A stretch of 64,000 nt of DNA from Alphaproteobacteria bacterium LSUCC0719 (lineage in GTDB: Bacteria > Pseudomonadota > Alphaproteobacteria > Puniceispirillales > Puniceispirillaceae): positions 124,001-188,000 of the forward strand of contig JBFPJN010000005.1 of assembly GCA_040839025.1 (NCBI GenBank), written 5' to 3'. The stretch's first letter is position 1. Each line of letters starts with the position of its first letter. The position numbers and the translations under genes were made by a program. Below are positions 45,695 to 55,802 of this stretch, one piece after another. The notes beneath the pieces are model-generated. The model was not told the DNA's origin. It saw only the letters and a list, made by a program, of their open reading frames with translations, and searched no databases.

Positions 45695-46158
45695 TTGCCA
45701 AGCTTGGAAACTGGATCCGGGAATTCAGCACTGACCAGAATGCCGTGCCGGGCGATGAGGCGGAATGGGCCGGGGTAATCGCCAGTCTTCTGGTCGAGGC
45801 CGCGATGGCGGATGGCGAGCTTGACGCCGGCGAGCGCGCCCAGATTGCCCGCATCCTTGCAGCGCAGCCCCATATCGATGCCGGTTCGGTTGATGGTTTG
45901 ATCGACGCCGCCCTGGCATGGCATGCCGAACGTGTGGAGATCCATGCGCTGACCAGGTCAATCCGGTCTGAAACCGACCCCGAGGACAGGGTGGCCATCA
46001 TGGAAATGGCCTGGATGGTGGTGCTTGCGGATGGCGAGGTGCATGAGTATGAGTCCCAGCTGATGCGGCGGCTTGCTGGGCTGCTCTATGTCGATGATAT
46101 CGAATCGGGTCGTGCCGCCAAGCGGGCAAGGGCGCGTCTCGACAATTCAGGGCAGTGA
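45691..46158 (+). CDS. TerB-family protein
   Basis: This 155-residue, all-helical protein belongs to the tellurite-resistance TerB family, with VEAAMADGELDAGERAQIARIL near residue 40 and MAWMVVLADGEVHEYESQLMRRLAGLL near residue 110. These acidic, metal-binding helices are shared by many TerB-like proteins of unknown role; a true ter cluster is absent. It overlaps the S4 gene by four bases and precedes fdxA. Confidence 0.86.
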   Translation: MIAKLGNWIREFSTDQNAVPGDEAEWAGVIASLLVEAAMADGELDAGERAQIARILAAQPHIDAGSVDGLIDAALAWHAERVEIHALTRSIRSETDPEDRVAIMEMAWMVVLADGEVHEYESQLMRRLAGLLYVDDIESGRAAKRARARLDNSGQ

Positions 46159-46250
46159 AGTCAGGGCAGTGATGCCGGGTGATCCACACTTGCGGACGCA
46201 TTGCCTTTGCGATAAATACCACCGGCTGAGAAGAGCAGGGAGACTGATCG

Positions 46251-46589
46251 ATGACCTACATCGTCAATGACAATTGCATCAACTGCAAATACACCGACTG
46301 TGTCGAGGTGTGCCCGGTTGACTGTTTCTATGAAGGCGAGAACATGCTTGTCATTCATCCTGACGAATGCATCGATTGCGGCGTCTGCGAGCCGGAATGC
46401 CCGCCGGAAGCCATCCTGCCCGATTCCGAGCCCGAGGCCGAAAAATGGCTTGAACTCAACCGTGAGATGTCCGAGATCTGGCCAAATATCGCGCAGCGGT
46501 CCGATCCGATGCCGAACGCCGAGGCCGCCCAGGAAGAGAAGGGCAAATACGAGAAATATTTCTCTCGCAACCCCGGCGAGGGCAGCTGA
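46251..46589 (+). CDS. fdxA: Seven-iron ferredoxin (3Fe-4S/4Fe-4S)
   Basis: This 112-residue electron carrier is the FdxA type common in alphaproteobacteria. Nine cysteines are placed at C9, C12, C17, C21, C25, C40, C43, C46 and C50 ([25 protein letters not shown]), as expected for one 3Fe-4S and one 4Fe-4S cluster. A charged C-terminal extension (residues 60-112) is typical of the family. A GGGAG site precedes the ATG. The next gene is carD. Confidence 0.96.
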   Translation: MTYIVNDNCINCKYTDCVEVCPVDCFYEGENMLVIHPDECIDCGVCEPECPPEAILPDSEPEAEKWLELNREMSEIWPNIAQRSDPMPNAEAAQEEKGKYEKYFSRNPGEGS

Positions 46590-46612
46590 CGGCCCATAGG
46601 TCGGTCAGCTGA

Positions 46613-46641
46613 TTGATTTTCCCGTTGATTTCGGGTATGTT
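46613..46641 (+). promoter_or_regulatory. Candidate sigma-70 promoter of carD
   Basis: TTGATT (46613-46618) and TATGTT (46636-46641) lie 17 bases apart in the 230-base gap between fdxA and carD, leaving a leader of about 170 bases. The rest of the gap holds CCAA/TTGG symmetric bases at about 46686-46701 but no gene. Confidence 0.4.
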
Positions 46642-46819
46642 ACAGACTGGCTACAACAACTGACTGACGCATTTCGTGCCCGCTCCAAGGCAATTGGAAT
46701 TTGGGCATGATCCCTTTTTGGTCTGAGACGGTCCGCAAATCCTGCGGCAATGCGCCTTGTCGCGCCGTCTGTCCTTTGGACATGGTCAGGCCACCGCGAT
46801 GGTCAACAGGGAAGACTTA

Positions 46820-47323
46820 ATGGCAAAAAAGACTGACTCTGCCTTCAAGGAAGGTGATTTCGTGGTTTACCCAACACATGGTGTTGGCCGTATTCTGGGA
46901 ACCGAAAGCCGTGAGATTGGCGGCGCCACGATGGAAATGCTTGTTGTTCGTTTTGAACATGACCGCATGACGTTGCGTGTTCCGATGGACAAGGCCCGTT
47001 CGCTTGGCCTGCGGACCCTCAGTTCGAAAAAACAGATGGAGCAGGCGATTACCACGCTTCAGGGCAAGGCCCGTGTCCGTCGCACCATGTGGTCGCGCCG
47101 GGCGCAGGAATATGAAACCAAGATCAAGTCCGGCGACCCGGTATCGATCGCCGAGGTGGTTCGCGACCTGCATCGCCGCACCAACCAGTCGGAGCAGTCC
47201 TATTCCGAGCGGCAGATGTATCAGGCGGCGCTTGAACGTCTTGCCCGCGAGTTTGCCGCGATCGAGAAAATCGATCAGGAAGCAGCGGCAACAAAGCTTG
47301 AAGATCTGATGGACGCCGCCTGA
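46820..47323 (+). CDS. CarD family transcriptional regulator
   Basis: CarD proteins bind RNA polymerase beta and stabilise open complexes, notably at rRNA promoters. The 167-residue protein has the Tudor-like N-terminal RNAP-interacting domain (GDFVVYPTHGVGRILGTESREIGG, residues 11-34) and a helical DNA-binding C-terminal domain with LYSRRAQEYETKIKSGD-like WSRRAQEYETKIKSGD and VVRDLHRRTNQSEQSYSE. ATG 46820 has an AGGGAAG site. The fdxA-carD order is common in alphaproteobacteria. A terminator follows. Confidence 0.94.
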   Translation: MAKKTDSAFKEGDFVVYPTHGVGRILGTESREIGGATMEMLVVRFEHDRMTLRVPMDKARSLGLRTLSSKKQMEQAITTLQGKARVRRTMWSRRAQEYETKIKSGDPVSIAEVVRDLHRRTNQSEQSYSERQMYQAALERLAREFAAIEKIDQEAAATKLEDLMDAA

Positions 47324-47364
47324 CCGGCGTCGCCGCAATTCGCTGCGTGAAAGATGTTTCTGGG

Positions 47365-47392
47365 AAAGGGGCGGCGATATCCGCCCCTTTTT
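47365..47392 (+). terminator. Rho-independent terminator of carD
   Basis: Arms AAAGGGGCGG and CCGCCCCTTT form a perfect ten-pair stem with loop CGATAT and the sequence runs into TTTTT. It is 42 bases after the carD stop. Confidence 0.95.
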
Positions 47393-47480
47393 CTTGCTCC
47401 GGTATGTATGGCTGCCGGGAAAATTGAGCCGGAATGCGCTGATCAATTCACCGCTGCCCTTAATATGATATGGTGCTGTC

Positions 47481-48428
47481 ATGGCGAATGCTTTCATTCA
47501 GGAAAAAGAGCTGTTTCCGGTCCAGCCGCCATTCGCGAGCGGCAAGCTGGATCGCGGACTGCACCAGATTTATTTCGAGCAGGTCGGTCGCCCGGATGGC
47601 CGTCCCGTGCTGTTCATTCATGGCGGGCCGGGTGCCGGGATATCGGCGACGCATCGCCGGCTGTTCAATCCCGACAGGTTCCATTGCGTGCTGTTCGACC
47701 AGCGCGGGTGTGGCAGATCCACACCGCATGGCGAGATGGCACAGAACACCACCCAGGATTTGATTGCCGACATCGAAGCGCTGCGAAATCATCTTGGCAT
47801 TGAACAGTGGCTTCTGTTTGGCGGCTCCTGGGGCAGTACATTGGCGCTTGCCTATGCGATTGCCCATCCAGAGCGTGTGACCGGGCTGGTCCTGCGCGGC
47901 ATCTTTCTTGGCACCCGCGCCGAGGTGGACTGGTTCCTTCACGATATGGGACGCTTTTTTCCCGAGGCCTATGAAGACTTCATCGGTTTCCTGACCGAGG
48001 ATGAACGCAAGGACATCCTGTTAAGTTATCACGACAAGCTGACGAATGATCAGGCGCTCGTGCATCAGCCGGCGGCGGAAAGATGGTCGTCATATGAAAC
48101 AAGCTGTTCGACCCTGCGCGCCGGTGTCAGGCGGGTGACCGGTCGGTCGGCGCTGAGCATGGCGCGGCTTGAGGCCCATTATTTCGTCAATGACTGTTTC
48201 ATGCCGCCGAACCATATCATGACCAATATTTCGGTCATCCGTCACCTGCCTGCCCATATCATCCAGGGCCGGCATGATGTGATTTGTCCCCCTGTCACGG
48301 CGCACAGGCTTGCCGATGCCTGGGGGCGCCAGGCCACCCTGCGTCTTGTGGATGATGCTGGCCATTCCACCTTTGAAAATGGCATCGCGCACGCCCTGCT
48401 GGCGGCGCTGGACGAATTTGCCATCTGA
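47481..48428 (+). CDS. pip: Proline iminopeptidase (S33)
   Basis: This cytoplasmic alpha/beta hydrolase releases N-terminal proline from peptides. The 315-residue protein has the oxyanion HGGPGAG at about residues 47-53, the DQRGCGRSTPHG motif typical of the S33 family, nucleophile S116 in GGSWGSTLALAYA, and the late GHSTFENG with the catalytic histidine. The length and order are standard. It is preceded by the carD terminator and followed by an XRE regulator. Confidence 0.95.
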   Translation: MANAFIQEKELFPVQPPFASGKLDRGLHQIYFEQVGRPDGRPVLFIHGGPGAGISATHRRLFNPDRFHCVLFDQRGCGRSTPHGEMAQNTTQDLIADIEALRNHLGIEQWLLFGGSWGSTLALAYAIAHPERVTGLVLRGIFLGTRAEVDWFLHDMGRFFPEAYEDFIGFLTEDERKDILLSYHDKLTNDQALVHQPAAERWSSYETSCSTLRAGVRRVTGRSALSMARLEAHYFVNDCFMPPNHIMTNISVIRHLPAHIIQGRHDVICPPVTAHRLADAWGRQATLRLVDDAGHSTFENGIAHALLAALDEFAI

Positions 48429-48450
48429 GAAAGCCGTTAAACGGGCCTAT

Positions 48451-48505
48451 GCTGTCCTTCCTCCACTAGCGGAGGAGCTGTCCTTCGAAGCTGGACAGCA
48501 AGGAG
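48451..48505 (+). promoter_or_regulatory. Structured leader of the XRE regulator gene
   Basis: GCTGTCCTTC occurs twice (48451-48460 and 48477-48486). TCCTCC (48459-48464) pairs with GGAGGA (48471-48476), and GCTGTCC (48477-48483) pairs with GGACAGC (48493-48499), which directly abuts the AAGGAG ribosome site at 48500-48505. This could be an operator, an mRNA structure controlling translation, or both. Confidence 0.5.
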
Positions 48506-48511
48506 AACATC

Positions 48512-48985
48512 GTGGTGCCACCCCGAAAGCCCGAACGACATTTTCGGATTACCAACAACAACGCCATCGACATGCATGTCGGCAAAAGGCTTCGCCTGCG
48601 ACGCACCTTGCTTGGTATGAGCCAGGAACAGCTTGGTGCGGAACTGAACATCACCTTTCAGCAGGTCCAGAAATATGAGCGGGCTGCAAACCGGATCAGC
48701 GCGTCGCGACTGTGGGATTTGAGCCAGATACTGGATGTCCCGGTCACTTATTTTTTCGATGATATGTCGGACGAGACAATGCAGAGTTCGCCGCGGCGAG
48801 TGGCGCGGGGAGCGGATTTCATCGAGGATGGGCCCGGCGGCATGGCCTCTGCCATGCTGGATCCGATGGCCCGCCGCGAAACACTCGAACTGGTCAGGGC
48901 CTACTACACCATCCGGTCTGCCGCGGTGCGAAAGCGCGTTGCCGATATGGTGAAGACCATTGCGGCGGCCCTCTCGGAAGGGTAA
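48512..48985 (+). CDS. XRE-family helix-turn-helix regulator
   Basis: This 157-residue DNA-binding protein has a Cro/CI-type helix-turn-helix at about residues 22-78: VGKRLRLRRTLLGMSQEQLGAEL and ITFQQVQKYERAANRISASRLWDLSQIL. The C-terminal half is an acidic linker then a helical segment ETLELVRAYYTIRSAAVRKRVADMVKTI, a pattern shared by many alphaproteobacterial regulators of this size. The start is GTG, with AAGGAG six bases upstream. Targets are unknown, but its own leader has repeats that could bind it. Confidence 0.9.
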   Translation: MVPPRKPERHFRITNNNAIDMHVGKRLRLRRTLLGMSQEQLGAELNITFQQVQKYERAANRISASRLWDLSQILDVPVTYFFDDMSDETMQSSPRRVARGADFIEDGPGGMASAMLDPMARRETLELVRAYYTIRSAAVRKRVADMVKTIAAALSEG

Positions 48986-49045
48986 CGTCCTGACAGGGGT
49001 AATGGCCAGACGTGGCCAGGCGCCGGACCAGGGCAGGAGTGTTCC

Positions 49046-49312
49046 ATGACTGATACCAAGGGTGAGGCACCGGCGGATCTTGCCGGGATCAGCTTTGAAG
49101 ATGCGCTGCGCGAACTCGAGACCATCGTGACCTCGCTGGAGCGCGGCGATGTCTCGCTTGACGACGCCATCACGGCCTTTGAGCGTGGAACCGCGTTGAA
49201 GGCGCATTGCCAGTCGCGTCTGGAAGAGGCGCGCATGAAGGTTGAGCAGATTCGTCTGCCGGCGGATGGCACCCCGCCAACTGATTCGACGCCATTTTCG
49301 ATAGACGGCTAG
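49046..49312 (+). CDS. xseB: Exodeoxyribonuclease VII small subunit
   Basis: This 88-residue helical protein binds XseA to form the single-strand-specific nuclease. The core FEDALRELETIVTSLERGDVSLDDAITAFERGTALKAHCQSRLEEARMKVEQI is clearly XseB. It ends four bases before ispA, and the xseB-ispA-dxs-tlyA order is conserved across proteobacteria. The large subunit is not in the window. Confidence 0.95.
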   Translation: MTDTKGEAPADLAGISFEDALRELETIVTSLERGDVSLDDAITAFERGTALKAHCQSRLEEARMKVEQIRLPADGTPPTDSTPFSIDG

Positions 49313-49316
49313 ACAT

Positions 49317-50207
49317 ATGACCTTGCCAGTCTCCGTGCATGCGGATTCAGTGGCCGTTGAGGAGCATCTTGCTGCCTTATTCACCTCACTTCCCGGTCCT
49401 GCAGATAAACTAGTTGAAGCAATGCGCTATGCCACCATGAATGGCGGCAAGCGGCTTCGCGCCTGCCTCGTTCTGGCGGCGTCGCGGCTGGCCGGTGGCG
49501 GCAGGCTGCCGGCGGGGGCCATGCATGTCGCGGCGGCTGTGGAATGTCTGCATGCCTATTCGCTTGTTCATGATGATCTGCCGGCTATGGATGATTCCGA
49601 CCTGCGCCGGGGCAAGCCGGCCTGTCATATCGCCTTTGACGAAGCCACGGCAATTCTGGCTGGTGATGCCCTGCAGACAGTGTCATTTGGCATTCTTGCC
49701 GATCCCGCGGTGAGCGAGGATGCGGGTGTCCGGGCGCGGCTCGTGCTGGAACTTGCCACAGCCGCCGGGGTTGGTGGCATGGCCGGTGGACAGATGCTTG
49801 ACCTCGAGGCCGAGAGTACCACCCTGACACTTGATGAAGTGCGGCAGATGCAGGCGATGAAAACGGGCGCTCTGATCCGGTTTGCGGCGGTGGCCGGTGG
49901 CATTCATGGCGGCGCCTCGGCAGAGCTTGAAGCGGCGCTGGGCGATTATTCGCGTGATCTTGGGCTGGCCTTCCAGATTGCTGATGATCTGCTGGATTAT
50001 GACAGTGATGCCGACGCGCTTGGCAAACCTGCCGGGCAGGATGCCGAACGCGGCAAGGCAAGCTTTGTCGTTCTGATGGGGCTGGAAGCGGCGCGGCAGG
50101 CGGCGGCACAGCTGATTGCGGACGCAGAAAATGCGCTTGCCCCGTGGGGAGACGCAGCAGCTGACCTGCGAGCAATCGCACGATTCGCTATTGAACGGCG
50201 GTCGTGA
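49317..50207 (+). CDS. ispA: Farnesyl/geranylgeranyl diphosphate synthase
   Basis: This prenyl chain elongase condenses IPP with allylic diphosphates. The 296-residue protein has the first aspartate-rich motif in HDDLPAMDDSDLRRGK (residues 85-100) and the second in QIADDLLDYDSD. The GGKRLRACLVL segment binds the substrate diphosphate. Product length (C15 or C20) is not certain from sequence alone. It lies between xseB and dxs. Confidence 0.95.
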   Translation: MTLPVSVHADSVAVEEHLAALFTSLPGPADKLVEAMRYATMNGGKRLRACLVLAASRLAGGGRLPAGAMHVAAAVECLHAYSLVHDDLPAMDDSDLRRGKPACHIAFDEATAILAGDALQTVSFGILADPAVSEDAGVRARLVLELATAAGVGGMAGGQMLDLEAESTTLTLDEVRQMQAMKTGALIRFAAVAGGIHGGASAELEAALGDYSRDLGLAFQIADDLLDYDSDADALGKPAGQDAERGKASFVVLMGLEAARQAAAQLIADAENALAPWGDAAADLRAIARFAIERRS

Positions 50208-50271
50208 TAGTTCTTATATCGATAAAAGATGAATTAGAAAGGCTGATCCTGATTGCAGGATCGGAAGGCGA

Positions 50272-52203
50272 ATGACAGCAACCCCCCTGCTTGACAGCGT
50301 CGCCACCGTTGAAGAGCTTCGTCGCCTGCCAGAGGGCGATCTGCAGCGGCTTGCCGCCGAGTTGCGAACGGCGACCATTGATGCGGTGTCGAAAACCGGT
50401 GGCCATCTCGGTGCCGGGCTGGGTGTTGTGGAACTGACAGTCGCCCTGCATTACGTATTCCAGACCCCGGATGACAGGCTGATCTGGGATGTCGGTCACC
50501 AGGCATATCCGCACAAGATTCTGACCGGTCGTCGTGACCAGATCGAGACATTGCGCCAGAAGGGTGGGCTGTCAGGATTTACCAAACGAAGCGAATCCGA
50601 ATTCGACCCCTTTGGGGCCGGTCATTCATCGACATCCATTTCAGCCGGGCTTGGCATGGCTGTCGGCAGTGACCTGCAGGGGCATCGACGCAACGTCATC
50701 TCGGTGATTGGTGACGGGTCGATGAGTGCCGGGATGGCCTTTGAGGGCATGAACAATGCCGGCGCGTCGGACTCTCGGCTGATCGTCATCCTGAATGACA
50801 ATGACATGTCGATCGCACAGCCAGTCGGCGCGATGAGCAGTTATCTGTCGCGCCTGATCACCTCGGAACCATTCCATTCGATCCGTGATCTCATGCGCGA
50901 GGTTGCAAGCCGCTTTCCGGCGGAGATCGAACGCACGGCGCGGCGCGCCCGCGAGGCGGCACGCGACCTGATCAGTGGCAATTCGGTATTCAGCCAGCTT
51001 GGCTTTCTTCATATCGGCCCGATAGACGGCCATGACATGTCACATCTGCTGCCGGTGCTGAAGAATATTCGCGACGGTCATGCCCGGGGACCGGTGCTGG
51101 TGCATGTGGTGACCGAAAAGGGCAAGGGGCATCCCTTTGCCGGTCCGTCGGCCGAGAAATACCATGCCGTGCCGAAATTCGATGTGATCACGGGTACGCA
51201 GCAGAAATCCGTTGGCAACGCGCCAAGCTATACCTCGGTGTTTGCACAGGGGCTGATGGCGGCGGCCGAAGCCGATGACAGGATTGTCGCGATCACGGCA
51301 GCGATGCCGTCCGGCACCGGGCTGGACAAGGTCAAGGCACGGTTCCCGAACCGGGTGTTCGACGTTGGGATCGCGGAACAGCATGCTGTAACCTTTGCCG
51401 CCGGACTGGCGACCGAGGGCATGCGGCCCTTCTGTGCGCTCTATTCCACGTTCCTGCAGCGTGGCTACGACCAGATTGTGCATGATGTGGCGATCCAGAA
51501 CCTGCCGGTCCGGTTTGCGATTGACCGTGCAGGGGTTGTTGGAAATGACGGTGCCACTCATGCCGGCGTCTATGACGTTGCCTATCTGTCCTGTCTTCCG
51601 AACATGGTGATCATGTGTCCGTCTGACGAGGCGGAATTGCTGCATATGGTGGCCACCGCGACAGCCCATGATGACGGGCCGAGCGCCGTGCGCTATCCGC
51701 GCGGCGAGGGGGTCGGTGTCGACTTGCCGGATGTTGGTGAAGTTCTGCCGATTGGACGTGGCAGGATCGTGCGCCAGGGTACGGGAACCGCCCTGCTGTC
51801 GCTTGGCACACGGCTTGCCGACTGTGTTGCGGCGGCCGACGAGCTGGCAGCCGAACATGGCGAGTTCACCATCGCCGATGCCCGTTTTGCCAAGCCTCTG
51901 GACACCGATCTGATTGACCGGCTGGCTACAGCCCATGACAGGCTGCTGATTGTCGAGGAAAACAGCCCTGGCGGTTTCTCGGCGCATGTCATGCAGTATC
52001 TTGCCAATGCCGGGCATCTGGATCACGGGCTTGTGGTGCGCTGCATGTCGCTTCCCGACAGGATGCTCGACCATGACAGCCAGGCTGGCCAGATTGCCCT
52101 TGCCGGTCTCGACGCTGACGGCATTGCCGCGACGCTGCGGGCCATGCCCGGTCTTGCGGGTGCCAGGGCCACCGCCACATCCGGTGGCAAGACCTCGTTC
52201 TGA
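50272..52203 (+). CDS. dxs: 1-deoxy-D-xylulose-5-phosphate synthase
   Basis: This TPP enzyme condenses pyruvate and glyceraldehyde 3-phosphate, the first step of the MEP pathway finished by the ispH encoded at 8.8-9.8 kb. The 643-residue protein shows [15 protein letters not shown], the TPP motif [20 protein letters not shown], the catalytic glutamate in [18 protein letters not shown], and a C-terminal transketolase domain with [13 protein letters not shown]. It is followed by tlyA eight bases later. Confidence 0.97.
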   Translation: MTATPLLDSVATVEELRRLPEGDLQRLAAELRTATIDAVSKTGGHLGAGLGVVELTVALHYVFQTPDDRLIWDVGHQAYPHKILTGRRDQIETLRQKGGLSGFTKRSESEFDPFGAGHSSTSISAGLGMAVGSDLQGHRRNVISVIGDGSMSAGMAFEGMNNAGASDSRLIVILNDNDMSIAQPVGAMSSYLSRLITSEPFHSIRDLMREVASRFPAEIERTARRAREAARDLISGNSVFSQLGFLHIGPIDGHDMSHLLPVLKNIRDGHARGPVLVHVVTEKGKGHPFAGPSAEKYHAVPKFDVITGTQQKSVGNAPSYTSVFAQGLMAAAEADDRIVAITAAMPSGTGLDKVKARFPNRVFDVGIAEQHAVTFAAGLATEGMRPFCALYSTFLQRGYDQIVHDVAIQNLPVRFAIDRAGVVGNDGATHAGVYDVAYLSCLPNMVIMCPSDEAELLHMVATATAHDDGPSAVRYPRGEGVGVDLPDVGEVLPIGRGRIVRQGTGTALLSLGTRLADCVAAADELAAEHGEFTIADARFAKPLDTDLIDRLATAHDRLLIVEENSPGGFSAHVMQYLANAGHLDHGLVVRCMSLPDRMLDHDSQAGQIALAGLDADGIAATLRAMPGLAGARATATSGGKTSF

Positions 52204-52210
52204 TTTTCTG

Positions 52211-52960
52211 ATGGCGGATGAAACGCCTTTACGCGCTGACCTGCTGCTGGTGCGGCGGGGTGTGGCGGCATCACGCGAACGCGCCCGAAGCATGATTTCG
52301 GCAGGGCTGGTGCTGGTTGACGGGGTTGTGATGACACGCCCGGCGCGTCGGCTGGATGCCAATGCCGATATCAGCGTGATTGGGTCCGATATGAAATGGG
52401 TCAGCCGCGCCGCGCTGAAACTTCTTGGCGGGCTGGATGCCTTTCCGCAGATCGACCCGGCGGGGCTGTATTGTTTGGATGTTGGGGCCAGTACCGGCGG
52501 ATTTACCGAAGTGCTGCTGGCGCGCGGGGCGGCGCATGTGGTTGCGGTGGATGTCGGGCATGGGCAGATCCATCCCCGGCTGGCAAATGATCCCCGTGTC
52601 CAGTCCCGCGAGGGCGTCAATGCCAGGTCGCTGACGGCAGACGACTTCACGAGGCCGCCGGAACTGATTGTCTGTGATGCCTCGTTCATCTCGCTGACCA
52701 AGGTTCTGCCGGCGGTGATGCGGCTTGCCGCGCCCGGAGCCGGACTGCTGGCCCTGATCAAACCGCAATTCGAGGTTGGCCGCGCCGCCATTGGCAAGGG
52801 CGGTGTGGTGCGTGATGCACAGGCGGTCAGGGATGCTGTCGCGATGATTGAAAACTGGCTTGTCGTCGATGCCGGCTGGCACCTGACAGGCACAGCGCCG
52901 TCACCTATCGATGGTCAGGATGGCAATCGGGAATTCCTGCTGGCAGGTCGAAAACCCTAG
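52211..52960 (+). CDS. tlyA: TlyA family rRNA (2'-O) methyltransferase
   Basis: This 249-residue protein has an N-terminal S4 RNA-binding domain ([22 protein letters not shown]) and a FtsJ-like methyltransferase domain with SAM motif [29 protein letters not shown] and the catalytic region [12 protein letters not shown]. TlyA methylates 16S and 23S rRNA riboses; the older 'haemolysin' name is a misnomer here. The stop overlaps the aroC stop on the other strand in a CTAG. Confidence 0.94.
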   Translation: MADETPLRADLLLVRRGVAASRERARSMISAGLVLVDGVVMTRPARRLDANADISVIGSDMKWVSRAALKLLGGLDAFPQIDPAGLYCLDVGASTGGFTEVLLARGAAHVVAVDVGHGQIHPRLANDPRVQSREGVNARSLTADDFTRPPELIVCDASFISLTKVLPAVMRLAAPGAGLLALIKPQFEVGRAAIGKGGVVRDAQAVRDAVAMIENWLVVDAGWHLTGTAPSPIDGQDGNREFLLAGRKP

Positions 52961-54051
52961 CTGTCGAACAGGGCACATTGTGCGCGGTGGCGCATCAGCG
53001 CGTCGAGAATTGTCACCGCCATCATGGCCTCGGCAACCGGCACACCGCGGATGCCGACACACGGGTCGTGGCGGCCCTTGGTGACGACATCCACCTCATC
53101 GCCGTCGATATCAACCGAACGGCGCGGCGTCAGAATTGAGCTTGTCGGCTTGATCGCCACCCTGACAACCAGCTGCTGGCCGGTCGAGATTCCCCCAAGC
53201 ACACCGCCATTATTGTTGCTGATGAATTCCGGACCGTCGGGACCGGCACGCATTTCGTCACCGGCCTCGCGCCCATCAAGCGCAGACAGCGCAAAGCCGC
53301 CGCCGATCTCGACACCTTTCACCGCGTTGATGGTCATCATCGCCGCCGCCAGGTCACTGTCCAGCTTGCCATAGATGGGCTGGCCAAGGCCCGCCGGAAT
53401 CCCGTCGGCGACAATTTCCAGAATGGCGCCGGCCGAACTTCCGGCCTTTCGAACCTCGTCGAGATAGGTTTCCCATTCGCCGGCCGCGACCGGGTCGGGG
53501 CAGAAAAACGGGTTGTTGTCGGTCTCGTCCCAGTCAAGCCGTGACCGGTCGATCTGGTGCGGACCGATCTGCACGACGCCGCCGCGGATCCGGTATGCCG
53601 CACCGAGCGCCGCCTTCAGAACCTGGTCCGCAACAGCGCCTGCCGCCACCCGGACCGCTGTTTCGCGGGCCGATGAACGTCCGCCGCCGCGGTAATCGCG
53701 AATGCCGTATTTCTGCTGATAGGTGAAGTCGGCATGGCCCGGACGGTACTGGCGCGAGATGTCGCTATAATCCTTCGACCGCTGATCCTTGTTGCGGATC
53801 AGCATCGCAATGGGTGTGCCGGTTGTCATGCCCTCGAAAATGCCGGACAGGATTTCGACCTGATCGTCCTCGCGGCGCTGCGTGACGAACCGGCTCTGAC
53901 CCGGCTTTCGCCGGTCAAGATAGGGTTGCAGGATCTCTTCGCCGAGGGGGATCCGCGGCGGCACCCCATCAACGATGCATCCGATACCGGGGCCGTGGCT
54001 TTCACCAAAGCTGGTGAAGGAAAACAGGGTTCCGAAACTGTTGTCGCCCAT
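52957..54051 (-). CDS. aroC: Chorismate synthase
   Basis: This enzyme makes chorismate from EPSP with reduced FMN. The 364-residue protein shows the start [25 protein letters not shown], the middle [23 protein letters not shown] and the end [30 protein letters not shown]. The start ATG 54051 lies two bases after the fabI stop, so fabI-aroC form one transcript. Confidence 0.97.
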   Translation of the reverse strand: MGDNSFGTLFSFTSFGESHGPGIGCIVDGVPPRIPLGEEILQPYLDRRKPGQSRFVTQRREDDQVEILSGIFEGMTTGTPIAMLIRNKDQRSKDYSDISRQYRPGHADFTYQQKYGIRDYRGGGRSSARETAVRVAAGAVADQVLKAALGAAYRIRGGVVQIGPHQIDRSRLDWDETDNNPFFCPDPVAAGEWETYLDEVRKAGSSAGAILEIVADGIPAGLGQPIYGKLDSDLAAAMMTINAVKGVEIGGGFALSALDGREAGDEMRAGPDGPEFISNNNGGVLGGISTGQQLVVRVAIKPTSSILTPRRSVDIDGDEVDVVTKGRHDPCVGIRGVPVAEAMMAVTILDALMRHRAQCALFDS

Positions 54052-54052
54052 A

Positions 54053-54871
54053 TCAGACGACCGAGATATCAGGGGCGTCGACAGCCTTCATTCCGACAAC
54101 ATGATACCCGCAATCGACGTGATGTGTCTCGCCGGTCACGCCCGATGACAGGTCGGACAGAAGATACAGGCCGGCACCGCCAACATCGGCAAGCGTCACA
54201 TTGCGTTTCAGCGGCGAGTTGTACTCGTTCCATTTCAGGATATAGCGGAAATCGCCAATGCCCGAGGCCGCCAGTGTTTTCATCGGGCCGGCTGACAGGC
54301 CGTTGACACGGATATTGCGACCGCCAAGGTCAACGGCAAGATAGCGAACCGACGCCTCAAGCGCGGCCTTTGCAACGCCCATGACATTGTAATGTGGCAT
54401 CACCCGCTCGGCCCCGTAATAGGTCAGGGTCAGCAGCGCGCCACCATCATTCATCATTGCCGCCGCCTTGCGGGTGATCTCGGTAAAGGAATAGACCGAG
54501 ATATCCATCGTGCGGCGGAAATTGTCGCGTGTGGTGTCGACATACCCGCCTTTCAGCTCTTCCTTGTCGGAATAGGCGATGGCGTGAAGAACAAAATCGA
54601 GCGTCCCCCATTCTGTCTTGAGCCTGTCAAACACGGCGTCAACACTGGCCTCGTCCGTAACATCGCATGGCAGAACCAGATCGCTTCCAACCGAGGCCGC
54701 GAGGGGAACAACGCGCTTCTGCAGCGCTTCACCCTGAAATGTGAAGGCCAGTTCAGCCCCCTGTTCGGCAAGTTTTGCAGCAATGCCCCAGCCAATCGAC
54801 CGGTCATTGGCGACACCCATGATCAGGCCGCGCTTGCCGGCCATGACACCTGAGGAAGTTTGCTCGGACAT
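54053..54871 (-). CDS. fabI: Enoyl-[acyl-carrier-protein] reductase (NADH)
   Basis: This SDR enzyme completes each cycle of fatty acid elongation. The 272-residue protein has the cofactor motif [18 protein letters not shown], the catalytic segment [22 protein letters not shown] with Tyr and Lys in the FabI-specific Y-x6-K spacing, and the end [21 protein letters not shown] 54871 is the family start; the frame extends further upstream without similarity. Susceptibility to FabI inhibitors cannot be judged. Confidence 0.96.
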   Translation of the reverse strand: MSEQTSSGVMAGKRGLIMGVANDRSIGWGIAAKLAEQGAELAFTFQGEALQKRVVPLAASVGSDLVLPCDVTDEASVDAVFDRLKTEWGTLDFVLHAIAYSDKEELKGGYVDTTRDNFRRTMDISVYSFTEITRKAAAMMNDGGALLTLTYYGAERVMPHYNVMGVAKAALEASVRYLAVDLGGRNIRVNGLSAGPMKTLAASGIGDFRYILKWNEYNSPLKRNVTLADVGGAGLYLLSDLSSGVTGETHHVDCGYHVVGMKAVDAPDISVV

Positions 54872-55022
54872 GTGATTCACCTCTCGTAACGAAAGCAATG
54901 CGGCCCGAAGAGCGCTGTGGAATTCGGATGCCAATATGGCACGGCTGATTCCACAGAACAAGACGCCGCCATGCCAAATCGGGGCGCGGCGGCGTATCTG
55001 GATTTTCCCTTGCGCAAAAGGG

Positions 55023-55610
55023 TCAGCGCAGGCTGTAGGTTGTCTTGCGCGTGATCTCGATCCGCTCGCCGTCAGCAAGTGGCCTGTTGGACTCGACGGT
55101 GATGATCCGGTTGTCGACCTCGATACGATGGCGATAGCCGGTCACTTCCTCGACAGTTTCCTCGATCATGACCTTGCGGACATTGCAGACTTCCTGCTGG
55201 CGATAGCCGACGATGGTCTGCCCTGTGGATTTGTTCTTTTTTGCATGTTCGCGGCCAAGAATGGCACCGACAACGGCACCGGCGGCACCGGCCCCTTCAT
55301 TGTTCGAGGTCTTGTTGCCGATGGCGGAACCGATAACCCCGCCAATGATCATCGCCCCGAGGTCGGAATCATTGTTTGTCGTGCCGGCATCGGCATAGAC
55401 AGGAACTTCCTGGGTTTCGCAGACCCGCTGGTCCGACGGTGTCTTGCGGATGTAACTTGCCATGATCGGGTTTGATTGTGTGACAGTGCCGATTACCGTC
55501 TCGACACGGGTTTCCGCCATTGCCGCGATTGGTGTGACGGCCAGCATGCCAGCTGTTGCCATTGTCGCGATGGTCGCGTCCAAGGCCTTGAAAAGAGAAG
55601 GACGTGTCAT
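55023..55610 (-). CDS. Glycine-zipper (17 kDa antigen-like) envelope protein
   Basis: This 195-residue protein has an N-terminal signal peptide (ATIATMATAGMLAVTPIAAMA, cut near residue 33) and a glycine-zipper segment of about 40 residues (GAMIIGGVIGSAIGNKTSNNEGAGAAGAVVGAILGREHA). This is the rickettsial 17 kDa antigen-like fold of the outer membrane or periplasm. The C-terminal part is beta-rich with CNVRKVMIEETVEEVTGYRHRIEVDNRIITVES. No lipobox cysteine is seen. It precedes fabI by 150 bases and is not obviously in its operon. Confidence 0.88.
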   Translation of the reverse strand: MTRPSLFKALDATIATMATAGMLAVTPIAAMAETRVETVIGTVTQSNPIMASYIRKTPSDQRVCETQEVPVYADAGTTNNDSDLGAMIIGGVIGSAIGNKTSNNEGAGAAGAVVGAILGREHAKKNKSTGQTIVGYRQQEVCNVRKVMIEETVEEVTGYRHRIEVDNRIITVESNRPLADGERIEITRKTTYSLR

Positions 55611-55802
55611 GATGTGTCTCTGCCTCTGAAATTTGTTAGTGGAGCCACATTAACGCGAGAATCGTACCAAAATGTGGCAGACCTTTTCGGGTGGCTGGTG
55701 CCGATGGGAAACCGGCCATTGCCAAACCGTCATTCAATGCCCATCTGCGATAGGCCGGCAGGGTCTGTCGGCAGCGCAGACATCCAGCCGAGGGTCAAGA
55801 TC

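Noticed and set aside
45691-46158. Tellurite-resistance operon
   Set aside because: Only a single TerB-family gene is present; terA, terC, terD, terE and terZ are absent and the neighbours are RNA-binding and ferredoxin genes.
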